A DNA stretch of 64,000 nt from Pleionea sediminis (GCF_007570825.1 NZ_SUNB01000006.1:1-64000); one strand, 5' to 3'. Shown: positions 1 to 9,196, counted from the first letter of the stretch. The notes: generated by a model from the sequence alone, not told the origin. A program made the numbers and translations.

Positions 1-58
1 GTTCAGCGCCGATGGTAGTGTGGGGTTTCCCCATGTGAGAGTAGGTCATCGCCAGGCA
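1..58 (+). rRNA. rrf: 5S ribosomal RNA, 3' part (cut by window start)
   Basis: The first bases match the conserved 3' half of bacterial 5S rRNA: the CCGATGGTAGTGTGGGG block, the CCCCATG loop side, GAGAGTAGG and the closing ATCGCCAGGCAT. The 5' half lies outside the window. It is followed directly by an intrinsic terminator, so it is the end of an rRNA operon transcribed rightward into this window. Confidence 0.93.
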
Positions 59-68
59 TTTAATTATA

Positions 69-100
69 AGCCCCTGCACATACCGTGCTGGGGCTTTTTT
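69..100 (+). terminator. Intrinsic terminator of the rRNA operon
   Basis: A GC-rich stem (AGCCCC-GCAC pairing with GTGC-GGGGCT) is followed by a run of six T. It begins about ten bases after the 5S rRNA end. Confidence 0.9.
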
Positions 101-189
101 ATATCCCTCAGTTTAATAACAATAAACCACTTAAAATTTAAGACTTTGATTATAGGTTTAGAATTAAGCTTTCCGGCCTGAGACCTTTC

Positions 190-1326
190 TCAAGCTAATT
201 TTATTTCACACTTTGGGTAGTTACCGAGCACTTTGAGAAACTGACAACTGTTTTCGGCGAGCTTTAAAGCTTCCTTGACCTCAATGGCATCTAAGTGGCC
301 TTCAAAATCAGCATAAAACATTTCTTCCCAAGGTTTTTCTGGAATGGGCCTTGATTGTAATTTAGTAAGATTGATACCGCATGATTTGAAATCATTAAGA
401 ACAGTAGCAAGGGATCCCGGTCCTTGTTGAGTCGCAAATACAATGGAAACTTTACATGGAATTTCTTCAGGAAAAACAAATTCCTTTTTACATATAAAGA
501 TGAATCGGGTGAAGTTACTACGTTGATTGCTGATATTCTCTTTTATAATGGATAGATTATAAATTGTGGCTGCATATTCATTGGCAATAGCAGCAATGTC
601 GTCTTTATCTAATTGAATGATTTTTTCGAGGGCATCAGCACTGCTTGCACAGTATTCTATCTCTACATCTGAGTTTGCTTGAATCAGATCATTGCATTGA
701 GTAATGGCTTGGGGGTGACCAAGTATTTTCTTTATCTGATTTGTATTAGAGTTTTTACCAACTAAACAATGTTTTATCTCAAAAATTTCTTCACCAACAA
801 TATTTATTCCTGAACCTTGAAGTAAATCATAAACTTCTAAAATTGCGCCCGAAGTTGTATTCTCAATTGGCAGAACTCCAAGATCCATATCTGAATTTTT
901 AACAGAATGAACAATGTCCTTGAATGTTTTAAATGGAAAAGGTTTTGGATTACTAGTTTGATTGTCAAAGTATTTGATAAGAGCTTGATGACTATAACTT
1001 CCTTGATCACCTAAGTAAGCAACTCGTGGAGATTTAAATGGTTGGTTCATTTTCATTTGGTATTGTTTTTTTACCGAATGATTAATAATTAATTCAAATA
1101 GTTCTTTTACAAAGATTGGGCTAAGTCCAATTTCTTTTGCTAATTCGATTTTGTTTTTTAACAGCGCATCTTCTCTTTCCGGATCTCGCGTAACCGATTG
1201 AGTAGCTATTTTGTGCTCGCCTACTTGATCACATAATGATATTCGTCTTGCGAGTAGATTTAATAATTCTAAATCCAAATGGTCTATCGCTTCGCGAAGT
1301 TTATTGAGTTCTTTGTTTGATAACAT
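190..1326 (-). CDS. pheA: Chorismate mutase / prephenate dehydratase (P-protein)
   Basis: Bifunctional enzyme of phenylalanine synthesis: chorismate to prephenate, then prephenate to phenylpyruvate, in the cytoplasm. The first ~90 residues are an AroQ-type chorismate mutase helix bundle (LREAIDHLDLELLNLLARR, then GEHK). The dehydratase domain starts near residue 100 with VAYLGDQGSYSHQA and carries the catalytic NFTRF motif near residue 270. A C-terminal ACT domain (GPGSLATVL; LQSRPIPEKPWEEMF, equivalent to the Phe-binding ESRP region) predicts feedback inhibition by phenylalanine. Length (378 aa) fits proteobacterial P-proteins. The ATG at 1326 has a poor ribosome binding site. The upstream gap holds a promoter, hairpins and a terminator on the same strand, described separately. 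Confidence 0.95.
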   Translation of the reverse strand: MLSNKELNKLREAIDHLDLELLNLLARRISLCDQVGEHKIATQSVTRDPEREDALLKNKIELAKEIGLSPIFVKELFELIINHSVKKQYQMKMNQPFKSPRVAYLGDQGSYSHQALIKYFDNQTSNPKPFPFKTFKDIVHSVKNSDMDLGVLPIENTTSGAILEVYDLLQGSGINIVGEEIFEIKHCLVGKNSNTNQIKKILGHPQAITQCNDLIQANSDVEIEYCASSADALEKIIQLDKDDIAAIANEYAATIYNLSIIKENISNQRSNFTRFIFICKKEFVFPEEIPCKVSIVFATQQGPGSLATVLNDFKSCGINLTKLQSRPIPEKPWEEMFYADFEGHLDAIEVKEALKLAENSCQFLKVLGNYPKCEIKLA

Positions 1327-1404
1327 AAGTTGTTAATATCAAAAGTAGTAAATTAGTTAAGTTAGAGTATCAGATCGAGTTTAAGAGTTACTAAAGGCTT
1401 GTCA

Positions 1405-1432
1405 ATAAAAAAGCCCGGTGGGGAACCGGGCT
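1405..1432 (-). terminator. Intrinsic terminator between hutH and pheA
   Basis: On the minus strand an AGCCCGGT/ACCGGGCT stem with a short loop is followed by TTTTTTATT. It lies upstream of pheA rather than after a coding gene, so it ends a leader or small RNA. Confidence 0.85.
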
Positions 1433-1540
1433 CCATAACTGAATGGAATAAATAAATGTAACAACCAAGACTGGGAAACCTGTCTAGCATCATGGTGTCA
1501 AGAAATGACTGGGAGAATGATGCTGGATATTGGTTAACCC
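1405..1540 (-). ncRNA. Candidate structured leader RNA or small RNA upstream of pheA
   Basis: On the minus strand a promoter (1547-1573) is followed by an 8-bp hairpin (1486-1493 with 1517-1524), a second hairpin (1468-1471 with 1482-1485, plus an inner GG/CC) and an intrinsic terminator (1405-1432), giving a predicted RNA of about 135 nt that ends about 80 nt before pheA. It could be an attenuated pheA leader or a stand-alone small RNA. A short frame starting at 1493 runs into the terminator but is not Phe-rich, which argues against classical Phe attenuation. The structure is seen in the sequence; the function is unknown. Confidence 0.5.
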
Positions 1541-1546
1541 ATATTC

Positions 1547-1573
1547 AGTATAGTCCAAATTTCTTAATGTCAA
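1547..1573 (-). promoter_or_regulatory. Promoter for the pheA leader/small RNA
   Basis: A perfect TTGACA (minus strand, 1568-1573) and TATACT (1547-1552) are separated by 15 bp, a short but usable spacing. An 18-bp imperfect palindrome centred on GGTTAACC (1527-1544) covers the expected start of transcription and could be an operator. Confidence 0.5.
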
Positions 1574-1741
1574 CTTTTTGCAAATTATTTTAAAAATGAT
1601 TAAGACTCAATAGCTTACAGTTGTGGTTCTTTTTTATTGACGTTTTAATGCAAAGTAAGTTGTAAAAAACATAATTCATTATAACCAATTTGTCTTGGAT
1701 TCATGGGCTTTCTTTTTCAGCAATAAGCCTATTGAATATGG

Positions 1742-3259
1742 CTAAAACACTGTCGGAATATGGCTTACAAAGGATCCAGTCAATATTAGGTCTTGTATTT
1801 TTATCATGTCATCGGACATGTATCTATCTTTGTCGTAATGTGAAACATGTTGTCGGATTAATTGATAAGTGGTTAATAATTTCTTCGAGGTCTTCAATGG
1901 AGCTCGAAAGTCTATTCCTTGCGCGGCGCACAACATTTCGACGGATAAGATCCCTGCAACATTTTCATTTATGTCTGTTAATCTTCGTGCAGCGAAGGTG
2001 GCCATACTAACGTGATCTTCTTGGTTAGCTGAGGTAGGTAGACTATCGACTGAAGCTGGATGAGCTAATGTTTTGTTTTCACTCGCTAGAGCGGCAGCAG
2101 TAACCTGGGCAATCATAAAGCCTGAATTGACGCCACTGTTCTCAACGAGAAATGGCGGTAAACCGCTCATATGCTTGTCGACAAAAATTGCGATACGTCT
2201 TTCTGAAATTGAACCGATTTCCGAGATTGCTACAGCCAGAGCATCAGCCGCTAGAGCGACGGGTTCTGCATGGAAATTACCGCCGGAAAGAATATCGCCG
2301 TCTTCAGTAAAAACAAGGGGATTATCTGATACTGCGTTCGACTCTATGAGAAGTGTATTAGCGACAAACCGAATTTGATCGAGACAAGCTCCCATTACTT
2401 GAGGTTGACATCGTAATGAATAGGGATCTTGAACTTTATCGCAGTCCGTATGCGATTGATTAATTTCACTTCCTGTAAGTAACTCTCGATATATCTTCGC
2501 AGTTTCTATTTGACCTTGATGACCTCGAACAGCGTGAATTCTTTCATCGAAAGGTGTGACACTCCCCATAAGTGCATCGACACTTAAACTTCCTGCAGCC
2601 AGTGCGGTACAAAAATTATTTTCAGCTAAAAACAATCCTTTCAACGCGAGTGCGGTAGAGGCTTGTGTTCCATTTAAAAGCGCGAGACCTTCTTTAGGTG
2701 ACAGTTCGATGGGTGAATAGTTTAACTTCTTCAGAGCGTCAGACGAATTTAAAGTTACCCCATCCAAGTGAATCTGTCCTTCACCCAATAAAACGGCACT
2801 CATATGTGCCAGCGGTGCCAAATCACCACTTGCGCCAACGGAACCTTTTTCTGGGATGACCGGCAAAGCGTTCATGTTAAATAATGCGATGAGTCTTTCA
2901 AGCGTCGACATTTTTATTCCGGAATGTCCTTGCGCCAAACTATTAACCTTTAATGCAATGAGTAATCGAGTTGTTGGCTCATCGAGCGGCTTTCCTATTC
3001 CTGCGGCGTGCGAGAGAACTAATGATTTCTGTAGATCAACAAGTTTATCGTTTGGGATTCGAGTTTGAGCTAACAACCCAAATCCAGTATTGATTCCGTA
3101 CACAGTTTGGTTTTTATCAATACAGTTTTGAACGGTTTGCGCCGATTGATTAATCTTATCTATCGCTGAGTCGCAGAGTTCAAGCTGCACGCGTTCTCTA
3201 AAAATAATTCGTAAATCATCAAGAGATAATTTTCCTGGGATAATTTTTATCGTTTTCAT
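1742..3259 (-). CDS. hutH: Histidine ammonia-lyase
   Basis: First step of histidine degradation: deamination of L-histidine to trans-urocanate, in the cytoplasm. The Ala-Ser-Gly triplet that forms the MIO cofactor is visible at residues 143-145 in [20 protein letters not shown] near residue 55 and the SDNPLVF region are further HAL signatures. Length (505 aa) is normal. It lies 11 nt downstream of hutU on the same strand, so the two are cotranscribed. No intrinsic terminator follows the stop codon before the promoter at 1547-1573. Confidence 0.97.
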   Translation of the reverse strand: MKTIKIIPGKLSLDDLRIIFRERVQLELCDSAIDKINQSAQTVQNCIDKNQTVYGINTGFGLLAQTRIPNDKLVDLQKSLVLSHAAGIGKPLDEPTTRLLIALKVNSLAQGHSGIKMSTLERLIALFNMNALPVIPEKGSVGASGDLAPLAHMSAVLLGEGQIHLDGVTLNSSDALKKLNYSPIELSPKEGLALLNGTQASTALALKGLFLAENNFCTALAAGSLSVDALMGSVTPFDERIHAVRGHQGQIETAKIYRELLTGSEINQSHTDCDKVQDPYSLRCQPQVMGACLDQIRFVANTLLIESNAVSDNPLVFTEDGDILSGGNFHAEPVALAADALAVAISEIGSISERRIAIFVDKHMSGLPPFLVENSGVNSGFMIAQVTAAALASENKTLAHPASVDSLPTSANQEDHVSMATFAARRLTDINENVAGILSVEMLCAAQGIDFRAPLKTSKKLLTTYQLIRQHVSHYDKDRYMSDDMIKIQDLILTGSFVSHIPTVF

Positions 3260-3270
3260 TAAGGTGTTCC

Positions 3271-4944
3271 TTAGCCATTAACCATCGGCAAATTCAAACC
3301 GTTTTCTTTTGCGCATTGCTTGGCAATCTCATAGCCAGCATCGGCATGTCGCATGACACCGGTTGCAGGATCATTCCATAGCACTCTTTCAATACGTTTA
3401 TCAGCTTCTTCTGTTCCGTCACAACAGATAACAATGCCGGAGTGTTGCGAATATCCCATACCGACACCGCCGCCGTGATGCAAAGAAACCCAGGTAGCAC
3501 CGCTTGCAACATTTAGCATGGCATTTAGAAGGGGCCAATCAGAAACTGCGTCAGAACCATCTTTCATGCTTTCCGTTTCTCGGTTTGGGCTTGCGACCGA
3601 TCCAGAGTCCAAATGGTCACGGCCGATAACTACCGGAGCCGATAATTCACCGTTACGTACCATTTCATTAAATGCGAGACCAAGTTTGTGACGTAAACCA
3701 AGACCAACCCAACAGATTCTTGCCGGTAATCCCTGAAAACTAATGCGCTCTCTGGCCATATCGAGCCAGTTATGCAAGTGAGGATCGTTTGCGATTATTT
3801 CTTTAACTTTCTGATCGGTTTTATAAATGTCTTCTGGGTCACCAGACAATGCTGCCCATCGAAATGGACCAACACCTTTACAGAAAAGAGGGCGAATGTA
3901 AGCTGGAACAAAGCCAGGAAAATCAAACGCGTCTTTGATACCTTCGTCAAAGGCTTGCTGACGAATGTTATTTCCATAGTCAACCGTTGGAATTCCTGCG
4001 TGGCAAAACTTCACCATGGCTTCAACTTGAAGCGCCATGGATTTGCGTGCTTCAGTTGCTACAAGTTTGGGATTTGTTTGCGCTTGTTCACGCCACTGTT
4101 CAACCGTCCATCCAATAGGTAAATAACCATTTACCGGATCGTGTGCTGACGTCTGATCGGTCACCAGATCCGGCTTTACATCTTGTTTTTCCATTTCTGG
4201 GAATATTTCGGCAGCGTTACCTAAAAGACCAATAGAGATGGCCTCTCCTTTTTCTAAAGCGGTATTTAACATTGTCATCGCTTCTTCAATCGAGGTGGCT
4301 TTCTTATCGAGGTAACGCGTACGTAGACGAAAATCGATACGCGTTTCATCGCACTCTACGGCAATCATGCAATAACCAGCCATTGTCGCTGCAAGTGGTT
4401 GGGCTCCGCCCATGCCGCCGAGTCCACCTGTTAAGATCCATTTGCCTTGGGTTTTACCTTCAAAGTGCTGACGACCGGCTTCAACGAAGGTTTCGTAAGT
4501 TCCTTGAACGATGCCTTGACTGCCAATGTAAATCCATGAGCCAGCGGTCATTTGACCGTACATCATGAGTCCTTTTTTATCGAGTTCATTGAAGTGATCC
4601 CAGTTTGCCCACTCGGGTACCAAGTTTGAGTTAGCTATCAGAACACGCGGTGCATCAATATGTGTCTTAAAAACGCCGACGGGTTTACCAGATTGAACGA
4701 GTAGTGTTTCATCGTTATTTAATTGTTTTAACGACTCAACTATCTTGTCGTAACAGGGCCAATTTCGGGCGGCTCTGCCAATTCCTCCGTACACCACTAA
4801 GCTTTGAGGATGCTCAGCTACCTCGGGATCTAAATTATTCATCAACATGCGTAAAGGGGCTTCTGTTAACCAGCTCTTAGCGTTTAGCTCAGAGCCATGA
4901 GGCGCTCTAATAACGCGTGTTTCATCGATTCTATTGTCTGTCAT
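3271..4944 (-). CDS. hutU: Urocanate hydratase
   Basis: Second step of histidine degradation, converting urocanate to 4-imidazolone-5-propionate with NAD+ as tightly bound electrophile. The protein is full length for the family (557 aa). It shows the Gly-rich NAD-binding stretch [17 protein letters not shown] near residue 170, the conserved DQTSAHDP segment, and [17 protein letters not shown] near the C terminus. ATG at 4944 is preceded by AAGGG. It is the promoter-proximal gene of hutU-hutH, with a HutC-like operator about 60 nt upstream. Confidence 0.97.
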   Translation of the reverse strand: MTDNRIDETRVIRAPHGSELNAKSWLTEAPLRMLMNNLDPEVAEHPQSLVVYGGIGRAARNWPCYDKIVESLKQLNNDETLLVQSGKPVGVFKTHIDAPRVLIANSNLVPEWANWDHFNELDKKGLMMYGQMTAGSWIYIGSQGIVQGTYETFVEAGRQHFEGKTQGKWILTGGLGGMGGAQPLAATMAGYCMIAVECDETRIDFRLRTRYLDKKATSIEEAMTMLNTALEKGEAISIGLLGNAAEIFPEMEKQDVKPDLVTDQTSAHDPVNGYLPIGWTVEQWREQAQTNPKLVATEARKSMALQVEAMVKFCHAGIPTVDYGNNIRQQAFDEGIKDAFDFPGFVPAYIRPLFCKGVGPFRWAALSGDPEDIYKTDQKVKEIIANDPHLHNWLDMARERISFQGLPARICWVGLGLRHKLGLAFNEMVRNGELSAPVVIGRDHLDSGSVASPNRETESMKDGSDAVSDWPLLNAMLNVASGATWVSLHHGGGVGMGYSQHSGIVICCDGTEEADKRIERVLWNDPATGVMRHADAGYEIAKQCAKENGLNLPMVNG

Positions 4945-4985
4945 GGTTAACCCTTAAATTTGAAGCAATTTATTAACTTTCTCCG

Positions 4986-5015
4986 AGTATACTGAAAATT
5001 TTCTTGTATATACAA
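4986..5015 (-). promoter_or_regulatory. hutUH promoter with overlapping HutC-type operator
   Basis: TTGTATATACAA at 5004-5015 is a perfect 12-bp palindrome resembling the HutC operator core described in other proteobacteria. On the minus strand it overlaps a possible -35 (TTGTAT, 5010-5015); a TATACT -10 lies at 4986-4991. Repressor binding there would block hutUH transcription. A partial second copy (TTGTATAT) lies at 5061-5068. Confidence 0.6.
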
Positions 5016-5023
5016 AGAGAAAA

Positions 5024-5060
5024 GGCGTTATAACGCAATGACTTACTGCACTATAACGCC
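5024..5060. repeat. Inverted repeat GGCGTTATA...TATAACGCC in the hut intergenic region
   Basis: Arms at 5024-5032 and 5052-5060 are perfectly complementary. The left arm is itself part of the 12-bp palindrome GCGTTATAACGC (5025-5036). It sits between hutC and hutU, next to the HutC-like sites. No T-run fits it as a standard terminator, so it may be a hairpin limiting read-through from hutC or a further protein-binding site. Confidence 0.4.
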
Positions 5061-5138
5061 TTGTATATCTCGTTTTTTTTACTCAGTCGCCGATAATCCA
5101 GCGATTCATATCAGTTGTATAATCTTGTTGTCACAATT

Positions 5139-5852
5139 TTATGCTTTTGGAGTAAAGCGACTTCCCAGTCGATAACGCTTACCAGGGTGATACAGCTTGG
5201 CATAACTCACGGCATTATCAAAACTCCAGGTAATCCGCGTGAGCAACAAAACGGCCTCATCTTGTTCCAGATTTAACAAGTTGTAGTATTGTTTTTCTGG
5301 CACGATAGCCTCAATAATGTGTTCTGCTTCAGTGACTGGAGCAATCTGAGTTAAGTATTCGTTGGGAGTCGTCGATTTAAAATCTTGTTGTAGATAATCC
5401 GACGCAACCTCTGGATTAATAAATCGTTCTTCAACTTGGATGGGCTCGTTGTTTTGATAGTGCACAATAACCGAGTGAAAAACGTTACTGTCTTTTGGTA
5501 GACGAAACAACTCTGCTAATTCCACAGTCGCCGGTATCGAACTCATTTCAACCAGTGAAGCGCGATGTTGATGACCTTGATTGGTAACTTCTGTTTTAAT
5601 ATTTTTTATTTCTAACAATGAGCTTTGATGCTTTTCTTCGGCAACAAAAGATCCTTTACCACGTACCCGATAGAGAATTCCCTCAGAGTCCAGTTCTTCG
5701 AGCGCTCGTCGTGCAGTCATTCGACTGACTTGACAGAGTTTAACTAATTCGTTTTCGGAAGGTACTTGCTGACCAGGTTGCCATAACCCGTTTTTAATAC
5801 CATCCATGATATGACGTTTAACTTTTATGTAACGAGATTCAGACTTCTGCAT
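5139..5852 (-). CDS. hutC: GntR-family histidine utilisation repressor
   Basis: Transcription repressor expected to release DNA on binding urocanate. The N-terminal winged helix is GntR type (KVKRHIMDGIKNGLWQPGQQ, then VSRMTARRALEELDSEG and VRGKGSFV). The C-terminal ~160 residues match the UTRA ligand domain of the HutC subfamily (VHYQNNEPIQVEERFINPE; ITWSFDNAVSYAKLYHPG). I take the ATG at 5852 (237 aa); an in-frame GTG at 5861 would add three residues. It is transcribed toward hutUH and away from hutG. A HutC-like palindrome 15 nt upstream suggests autoregulation. Confidence 0.9.
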   Translation of the reverse strand: MQKSESRYIKVKRHIMDGIKNGLWQPGQQVPSENELVKLCQVSRMTARRALEELDSEGILYRVRGKGSFVAEEKHQSSLLEIKNIKTEVTNQGHQHRASLVEMSSIPATVELAELFRLPKDSNVFHSVIVHYQNNEPIQVEERFINPEVASDYLQQDFKSTTPNEYLTQIAPVTEAEHIIEAIVPEKQYYNLLNLEQDEAVLLLTRITWSFDNAVSYAKLYHPGKRYRLGSRFTPKA

Positions 5853-5866
5853 AGCACGCACTTTGA

Positions 5867-5903
5867 TTGTATAGACAAGAATTTGAAGGCAGGATGTTAT
5901 AAA
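5867..5903 (+). promoter_or_regulatory. HutC-like operator and hutG promoter region
   Basis: TTGTATAGACAA (5867-5878) differs from the perfect palindrome upstream of hutU at a central position. A TATAAA at 5898-5903 is a plausible -10 for hutG, with the operator in the -35 region. The same operator lies just upstream of divergent hutC, so one site could control both genes. Confidence 0.5.
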
Positions 5904-5938
5904 ATACTCAGCGCCTAAGCAACGAGAATCGGGGAATT

Positions 5939-7150
5939 ATGCAAAATTACCAAAATGACGATCGTGAATTTTTACATTCCATCGAAAACCACACTTTACC
6001 GAAAGAACATTTTAATCATGAGTCCCATCTGAGACTGGCTTGTCTCTATTATTGGCAAATGGGATTCGACTCAGGATTATCGAAACTCGCTCATACTATT
6101 CGATCTTATGCAGAGTCGGTTGGTGCAACAGAAAAATATCATGCGACAGTGACTTACGCTTATTTTCGAGCTGTGGTTGAAGTCTTATTAAAAAAACCAT
6201 CATTGAATAATTGGCTTGATGTAAAGTCGATCATTCAAGACAAGAACAAGAGTTTCAGTTTAGAAAGAGTTAGTTATCATTACTCAGAATTTTTGTTGTC
6301 GACGCCGGAAGCTAAAAAAAGTTTTTTACTTCCTGATATAAACGTTTTTAATTCTGATAAAGAATTAAATCAACCGCCTTATGAATGGGTTGAAGGTCAA
6401 GTGCCTGTTTTGATCAGTATGCCGCACAATGGAACATGCGTCCCGCAAAATATTCAACAAATAATGACGGATGAAGCACGCCAATTAAAAGATACGGATT
6501 GGTTTTTAAGATTGCTGTATAGTTTTGCCATTAAGAAAGGTTGTTACCTTATTAATCCATTGTACTCACGTTATGTGATCGATTTAAACCGATCGAGTAC
6601 CGGCGAAGAGCTGTATCCTGGCGCAAATAATACTGAGCTTTGTCCAACTACGACCTTTAATCTTGAGCCAATCTATCAATCAGGACATTCCCCAAATAAA
6701 CAAGAAATTGAACGTCGTATTAATAACTATTGGTTACCTTATCATTCGCGGTTACAACAAGAGATCGATTCTATTCGATCCAAGTTCGGTCGCGTACTCT
6801 TATTTGAAGCTCATTCAATAGCATCTGTCGTACCCCGTTTTTTTGAAGGACAACTTCCCGATTTTAATTTTGGTACGAATAATGGAGTTTCATGCAATCA
6901 ATCGATCGCGAAACTCGTGACTTCTTTCGATACTCAGCAGTATTCAAAAGTGGTAAACGGACGATTTAAAGGTGGTTACATTACTCGACAATATGCCAAG
7001 CCTGAGTCGGGAGTCTCTTCTTTGCAATTGGAGCTTTCTCAAGCGACTTATATGGATGAGAAGCAGCTTGAATACAGCCCAGAACGAGCTGAGCAGGTTA
7101 AGGTTGTTCTAGCCGATTTAATTGATAATCTAATTCGTGAGATAATATAA
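5939..7150 (+). CDS. hutG: N-formylglutamate amidohydrolase with extra N-terminal domain
   Basis: The C-terminal ~260 residues match N-formylglutamate amidohydrolase (formate release from N-formylglutamate): PVLISMPHNGTCVPQ, YVIDLNRS, GEELYPGANNTELCP, LLFEAHSI. The first ~140 residues are a separate helical domain with NHESHLRLACLYYW and EKYHATVTYAYFRA, which resembles small stand-alone conserved proteins. At 403 aa it is far longer than a usual ~265-aa HutG. It is divergent from hutC, with a shared operator and RBS GGGGA before the ATG. Neither hutI nor hutF is in the window, so the pathway is completed elsewhere. Confidence 0.88.
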   Translation: MQNYQNDDREFLHSIENHTLPKEHFNHESHLRLACLYYWQMGFDSGLSKLAHTIRSYAESVGATEKYHATVTYAYFRAVVEVLLKKPSLNNWLDVKSIIQDKNKSFSLERVSYHYSEFLLSTPEAKKSFLLPDINVFNSDKELNQPPYEWVEGQVPVLISMPHNGTCVPQNIQQIMTDEARQLKDTDWFLRLLYSFAIKKGCYLINPLYSRYVIDLNRSSTGEELYPGANNTELCPTTTFNLEPIYQSGHSPNKQEIERRINNYWLPYHSRLQQEIDSIRSKFGRVLLFEAHSIASVVPRFFEGQLPDFNFGTNNGVSCNQSIAKLVTSFDTQQYSKVVNGRFKGGYITRQYAKPESGVSSLQLELSQATYMDEKQLEYSPERAEQVKVVLADLIDNLIREII

Positions 7151-7219
7151 CTAAAAACGTGCATGTGACTCAATAATTGAGTATTCTTAAAGAATATCGC
7201 AACAAAGGACTAGCGAGTT

Positions 7220-8455
7220 GTGTCACATATAAAGCGAGTCAAAGTATTCTCCGACCAGCTGGAAATTGGCATGTTTGTGTCGGATCTTGATAGAAGCTGG
7301 AGCGAAACGAGTTTTCTGCTCCAGGGATTTACGCTTGAAGATCAAGAAGATGTCGCTTCGGTTAAAGAGCAATGTGATTTTGTTTATGTCGACTTTCCTA
7401 ATGAGTCGCTCTACAAGAAGTTTCGTGCTCGCTCTACCGTCTCACCAACTTTAAAGAAAAAGTACGAGCAAGAAATTAATTCTTCCGATCTTCATGATGA
7501 GATCGGTCCTGCCGCAAAAACATTTAAGAAATCCAAACAGGTCATTAAAAGTGTGCTCGATCGAGTGATGCTCGGTGAAGATTTTGAGATCGCTGCGGTT
7601 AAAGAGCAGGTGAAAGATTGCGTCCAAAGTATCATTCGCAATGAGAGCGCAATGCTCATGATGACGCTTATAAAAAATAAAGACGAGTACACTGCCGAGC
7701 ATTGTCTCAATGTTGGCATATTATCTATCGCTTTTGCTCGGTATTTGGGGCTTGAAGAGCAACAGCTGGAGGACATTGGCGTTGCCGGTATGTTGCATGA
7801 TGTAGGGAAAGTGATGGTGCCTACAGCTATCTTAAATAAACCTGGCAAACTTTCTGACGAAGAAATGGCAACGATGCGCAGTCATGCGCAAAAAGGCTAT
7901 GAAATCTTGCTGAAAAAACGAGATGCCTTGCCTTCAACCGTTGATGTGGCATTTACTCATCATGAGCGTCTCAATGGTGAAGGATATCCAAGAGGGCTTT
8001 ATGATCATCAGATCTCGACTTTTTCAAGATTAGTTTCTATTGTCGATACGTTCGATGCGATTACCTCTGATCGGTGTTATGACCAGTCTCGAGCGATAAT
8101 GGACGCTTACAAGGTGCTAATGTCCTGTCGTGATACCCATTACGATGGCAAGATGGTTACAAAATTTATTGAATGGCGAGGTATTTATCCGCCGGGTTCG
8201 ATAGTTGAAATGGAAAACGGTGAAGTCGGGATTGTTACAGCGACTAATCCGAGGTACAAATTGCGGCCGAAAGTGCTCTTAATACTTGATGAGAACAAAA
8301 AACACCGTCGTCGTGAACGATTGATTGATATGTCTAAGCTTGATTTAGATGCATCTGCCCATACATACCGTATTATTAAGGCGGTTCCAAACCGTGCGTT
8401 CGGTATCGATCTTCAAGAATTTGTCGATAAAGGCTTGAAGATCGCAGCTGTATAA
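7220..8455 (+). CDS. HD-GYP domain c-di-GMP phosphodiesterase
   Basis: Predicted to hydrolyse cyclic di-GMP. The N-terminal ~120 residues fit the DUF3391 domain that often precedes HD-GYP (LEIGMFVSDLDRSW). The HD-GYP domain follows, with HDVGK near residue 193, NKPGKLSDEE, THHERLNGEGYPRG and SIVDTFDAITSDR; all metal ligands and the GYP motif are present. The start is GTG at 7220, with AAAGGA ten bases upstream. The next gene begins 22 nt after the stop, suggesting cotranscription. A second protein of the same architecture is at 34492. Confidence 0.93.
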   Translation: MSHIKRVKVFSDQLEIGMFVSDLDRSWSETSFLLQGFTLEDQEDVASVKEQCDFVYVDFPNESLYKKFRARSTVSPTLKKKYEQEINSSDLHDEIGPAAKTFKKSKQVIKSVLDRVMLGEDFEIAAVKEQVKDCVQSIIRNESAMLMMTLIKNKDEYTAEHCLNVGILSIAFARYLGLEEQQLEDIGVAGMLHDVGKVMVPTAILNKPGKLSDEEMATMRSHAQKGYEILLKKRDALPSTVDVAFTHHERLNGEGYPRGLYDHQISTFSRLVSIVDTFDAITSDRCYDQSRAIMDAYKVLMSCRDTHYDGKMVTKFIEWRGIYPPGSIVEMENGEVGIVTATNPRYKLRPKVLLILDENKKHRRRERLIDMSKLDLDASAHTYRIIKAVPNRAFGIDLQEFVDKGLKIAAV

Positions 8456-8477
8456 CCTTGAATGAGTTTAGAAAATT

Positions 8478-9107
8478 ATGTCATTAGAAAATCACCTAGG
8501 GCGATTGAAAGCCTTATTGTCTGAAGAAGACCTCCAGAAGTTTGAAGCTTTGAGCCACCGCTTAAGCGAAACTGAGGGCGATTTTTCATTGCTGAATGAA
8601 AGCGAACTCGAGCTAATTGCTGAGATGGAGCGTAAATACGGTGATCAAATACATGCCACTGCAGTAAATCATGCGTCTGATGTTGTCGCTGAGACAAATC
8701 CCGATTTCTCTGAGACCGAAAGTGAAGGAAACGCAAAAGAAACCATACGAGATACCATAAACGAAAACGCGGTGGTTCTAGATGAGTTTCCTTTGTTAAA
8801 AACTGAATTTGCTCAATATGTGAAAGATATGTTGTTACGAGAATTAGGATCGCAATTTCCTGATTTAAAATCTTCGGTTTCCTATGCCTTTGAAAATAAA
8901 TGGATTCCTCAAGAGTTGAGAAATCAAGATGTCTGCGAAACCTTATATGAGCGCTTCTTTTCAGATATTGAAAAAGCGAATGAATGGCGTTATCAGTTGA
9001 ATGGACAACGAACTGAGTCGGACAACAAGACAATGGCTATTGGACTGACTTGGTTTATGTACATATTCCAATTAAAACAATGGATTGAAAAGCTAACCGT
9101 CGAATAA
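8478..9107 (+). CDS. Uncharacterised acidic helical protein
   Basis: I do not recognise the family. The 209-aa product has no signal peptide. An N-terminal helical segment (LSEEDLQKFEALSHRLSE) is followed by an acidic linker (residues ~70-100) and a C-terminal helical half with many Trp and Phe (WIPQEL, WFMYIFQLKQWIEKL). It begins 22 nt after the HD-GYP gene, so it may be an accessory to c-di-GMP signalling; that rests on position alone. Confidence 0.75.
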   Translation: MSLENHLGRLKALLSEEDLQKFEALSHRLSETEGDFSLLNESELELIAEMERKYGDQIHATAVNHASDVVAETNPDFSETESEGNAKETIRDTINENAVVLDEFPLLKTEFAQYVKDMLLRELGSQFPDLKSSVSYAFENKWIPQELRNQDVCETLYERFFSDIEKANEWRYQLNGQRTESDNKTMAIGLTWFMYIFQLKQWIEKLTVE

Positions 9108-9196
9108 ATTTTATCAAAATATCAATGAGTTGCTGTCATTACATTTGATAAACGGACTATGCTGTGGGACCGGCAGCTCGCTTTGTAATACTGAAC

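Noticed and set aside
1438-1493. Classical Phe-codon leader peptide for pheA
   Set aside because: The short frame has only scattered Phe codons ahead of the terminator, unlike the Phe-rich leaders known from enterics.
2073-2378. Plus-strand frame inside hutH
   Set aside because: It mirrors a conserved catalytic part of hutH; no ribosome binding site.
5024-5080. Standard intrinsic terminator between hutC and hutU
   Set aside because: The T-run at 5073-5080 is 12 bases from the stem and on the strand opposite to hut transcription.
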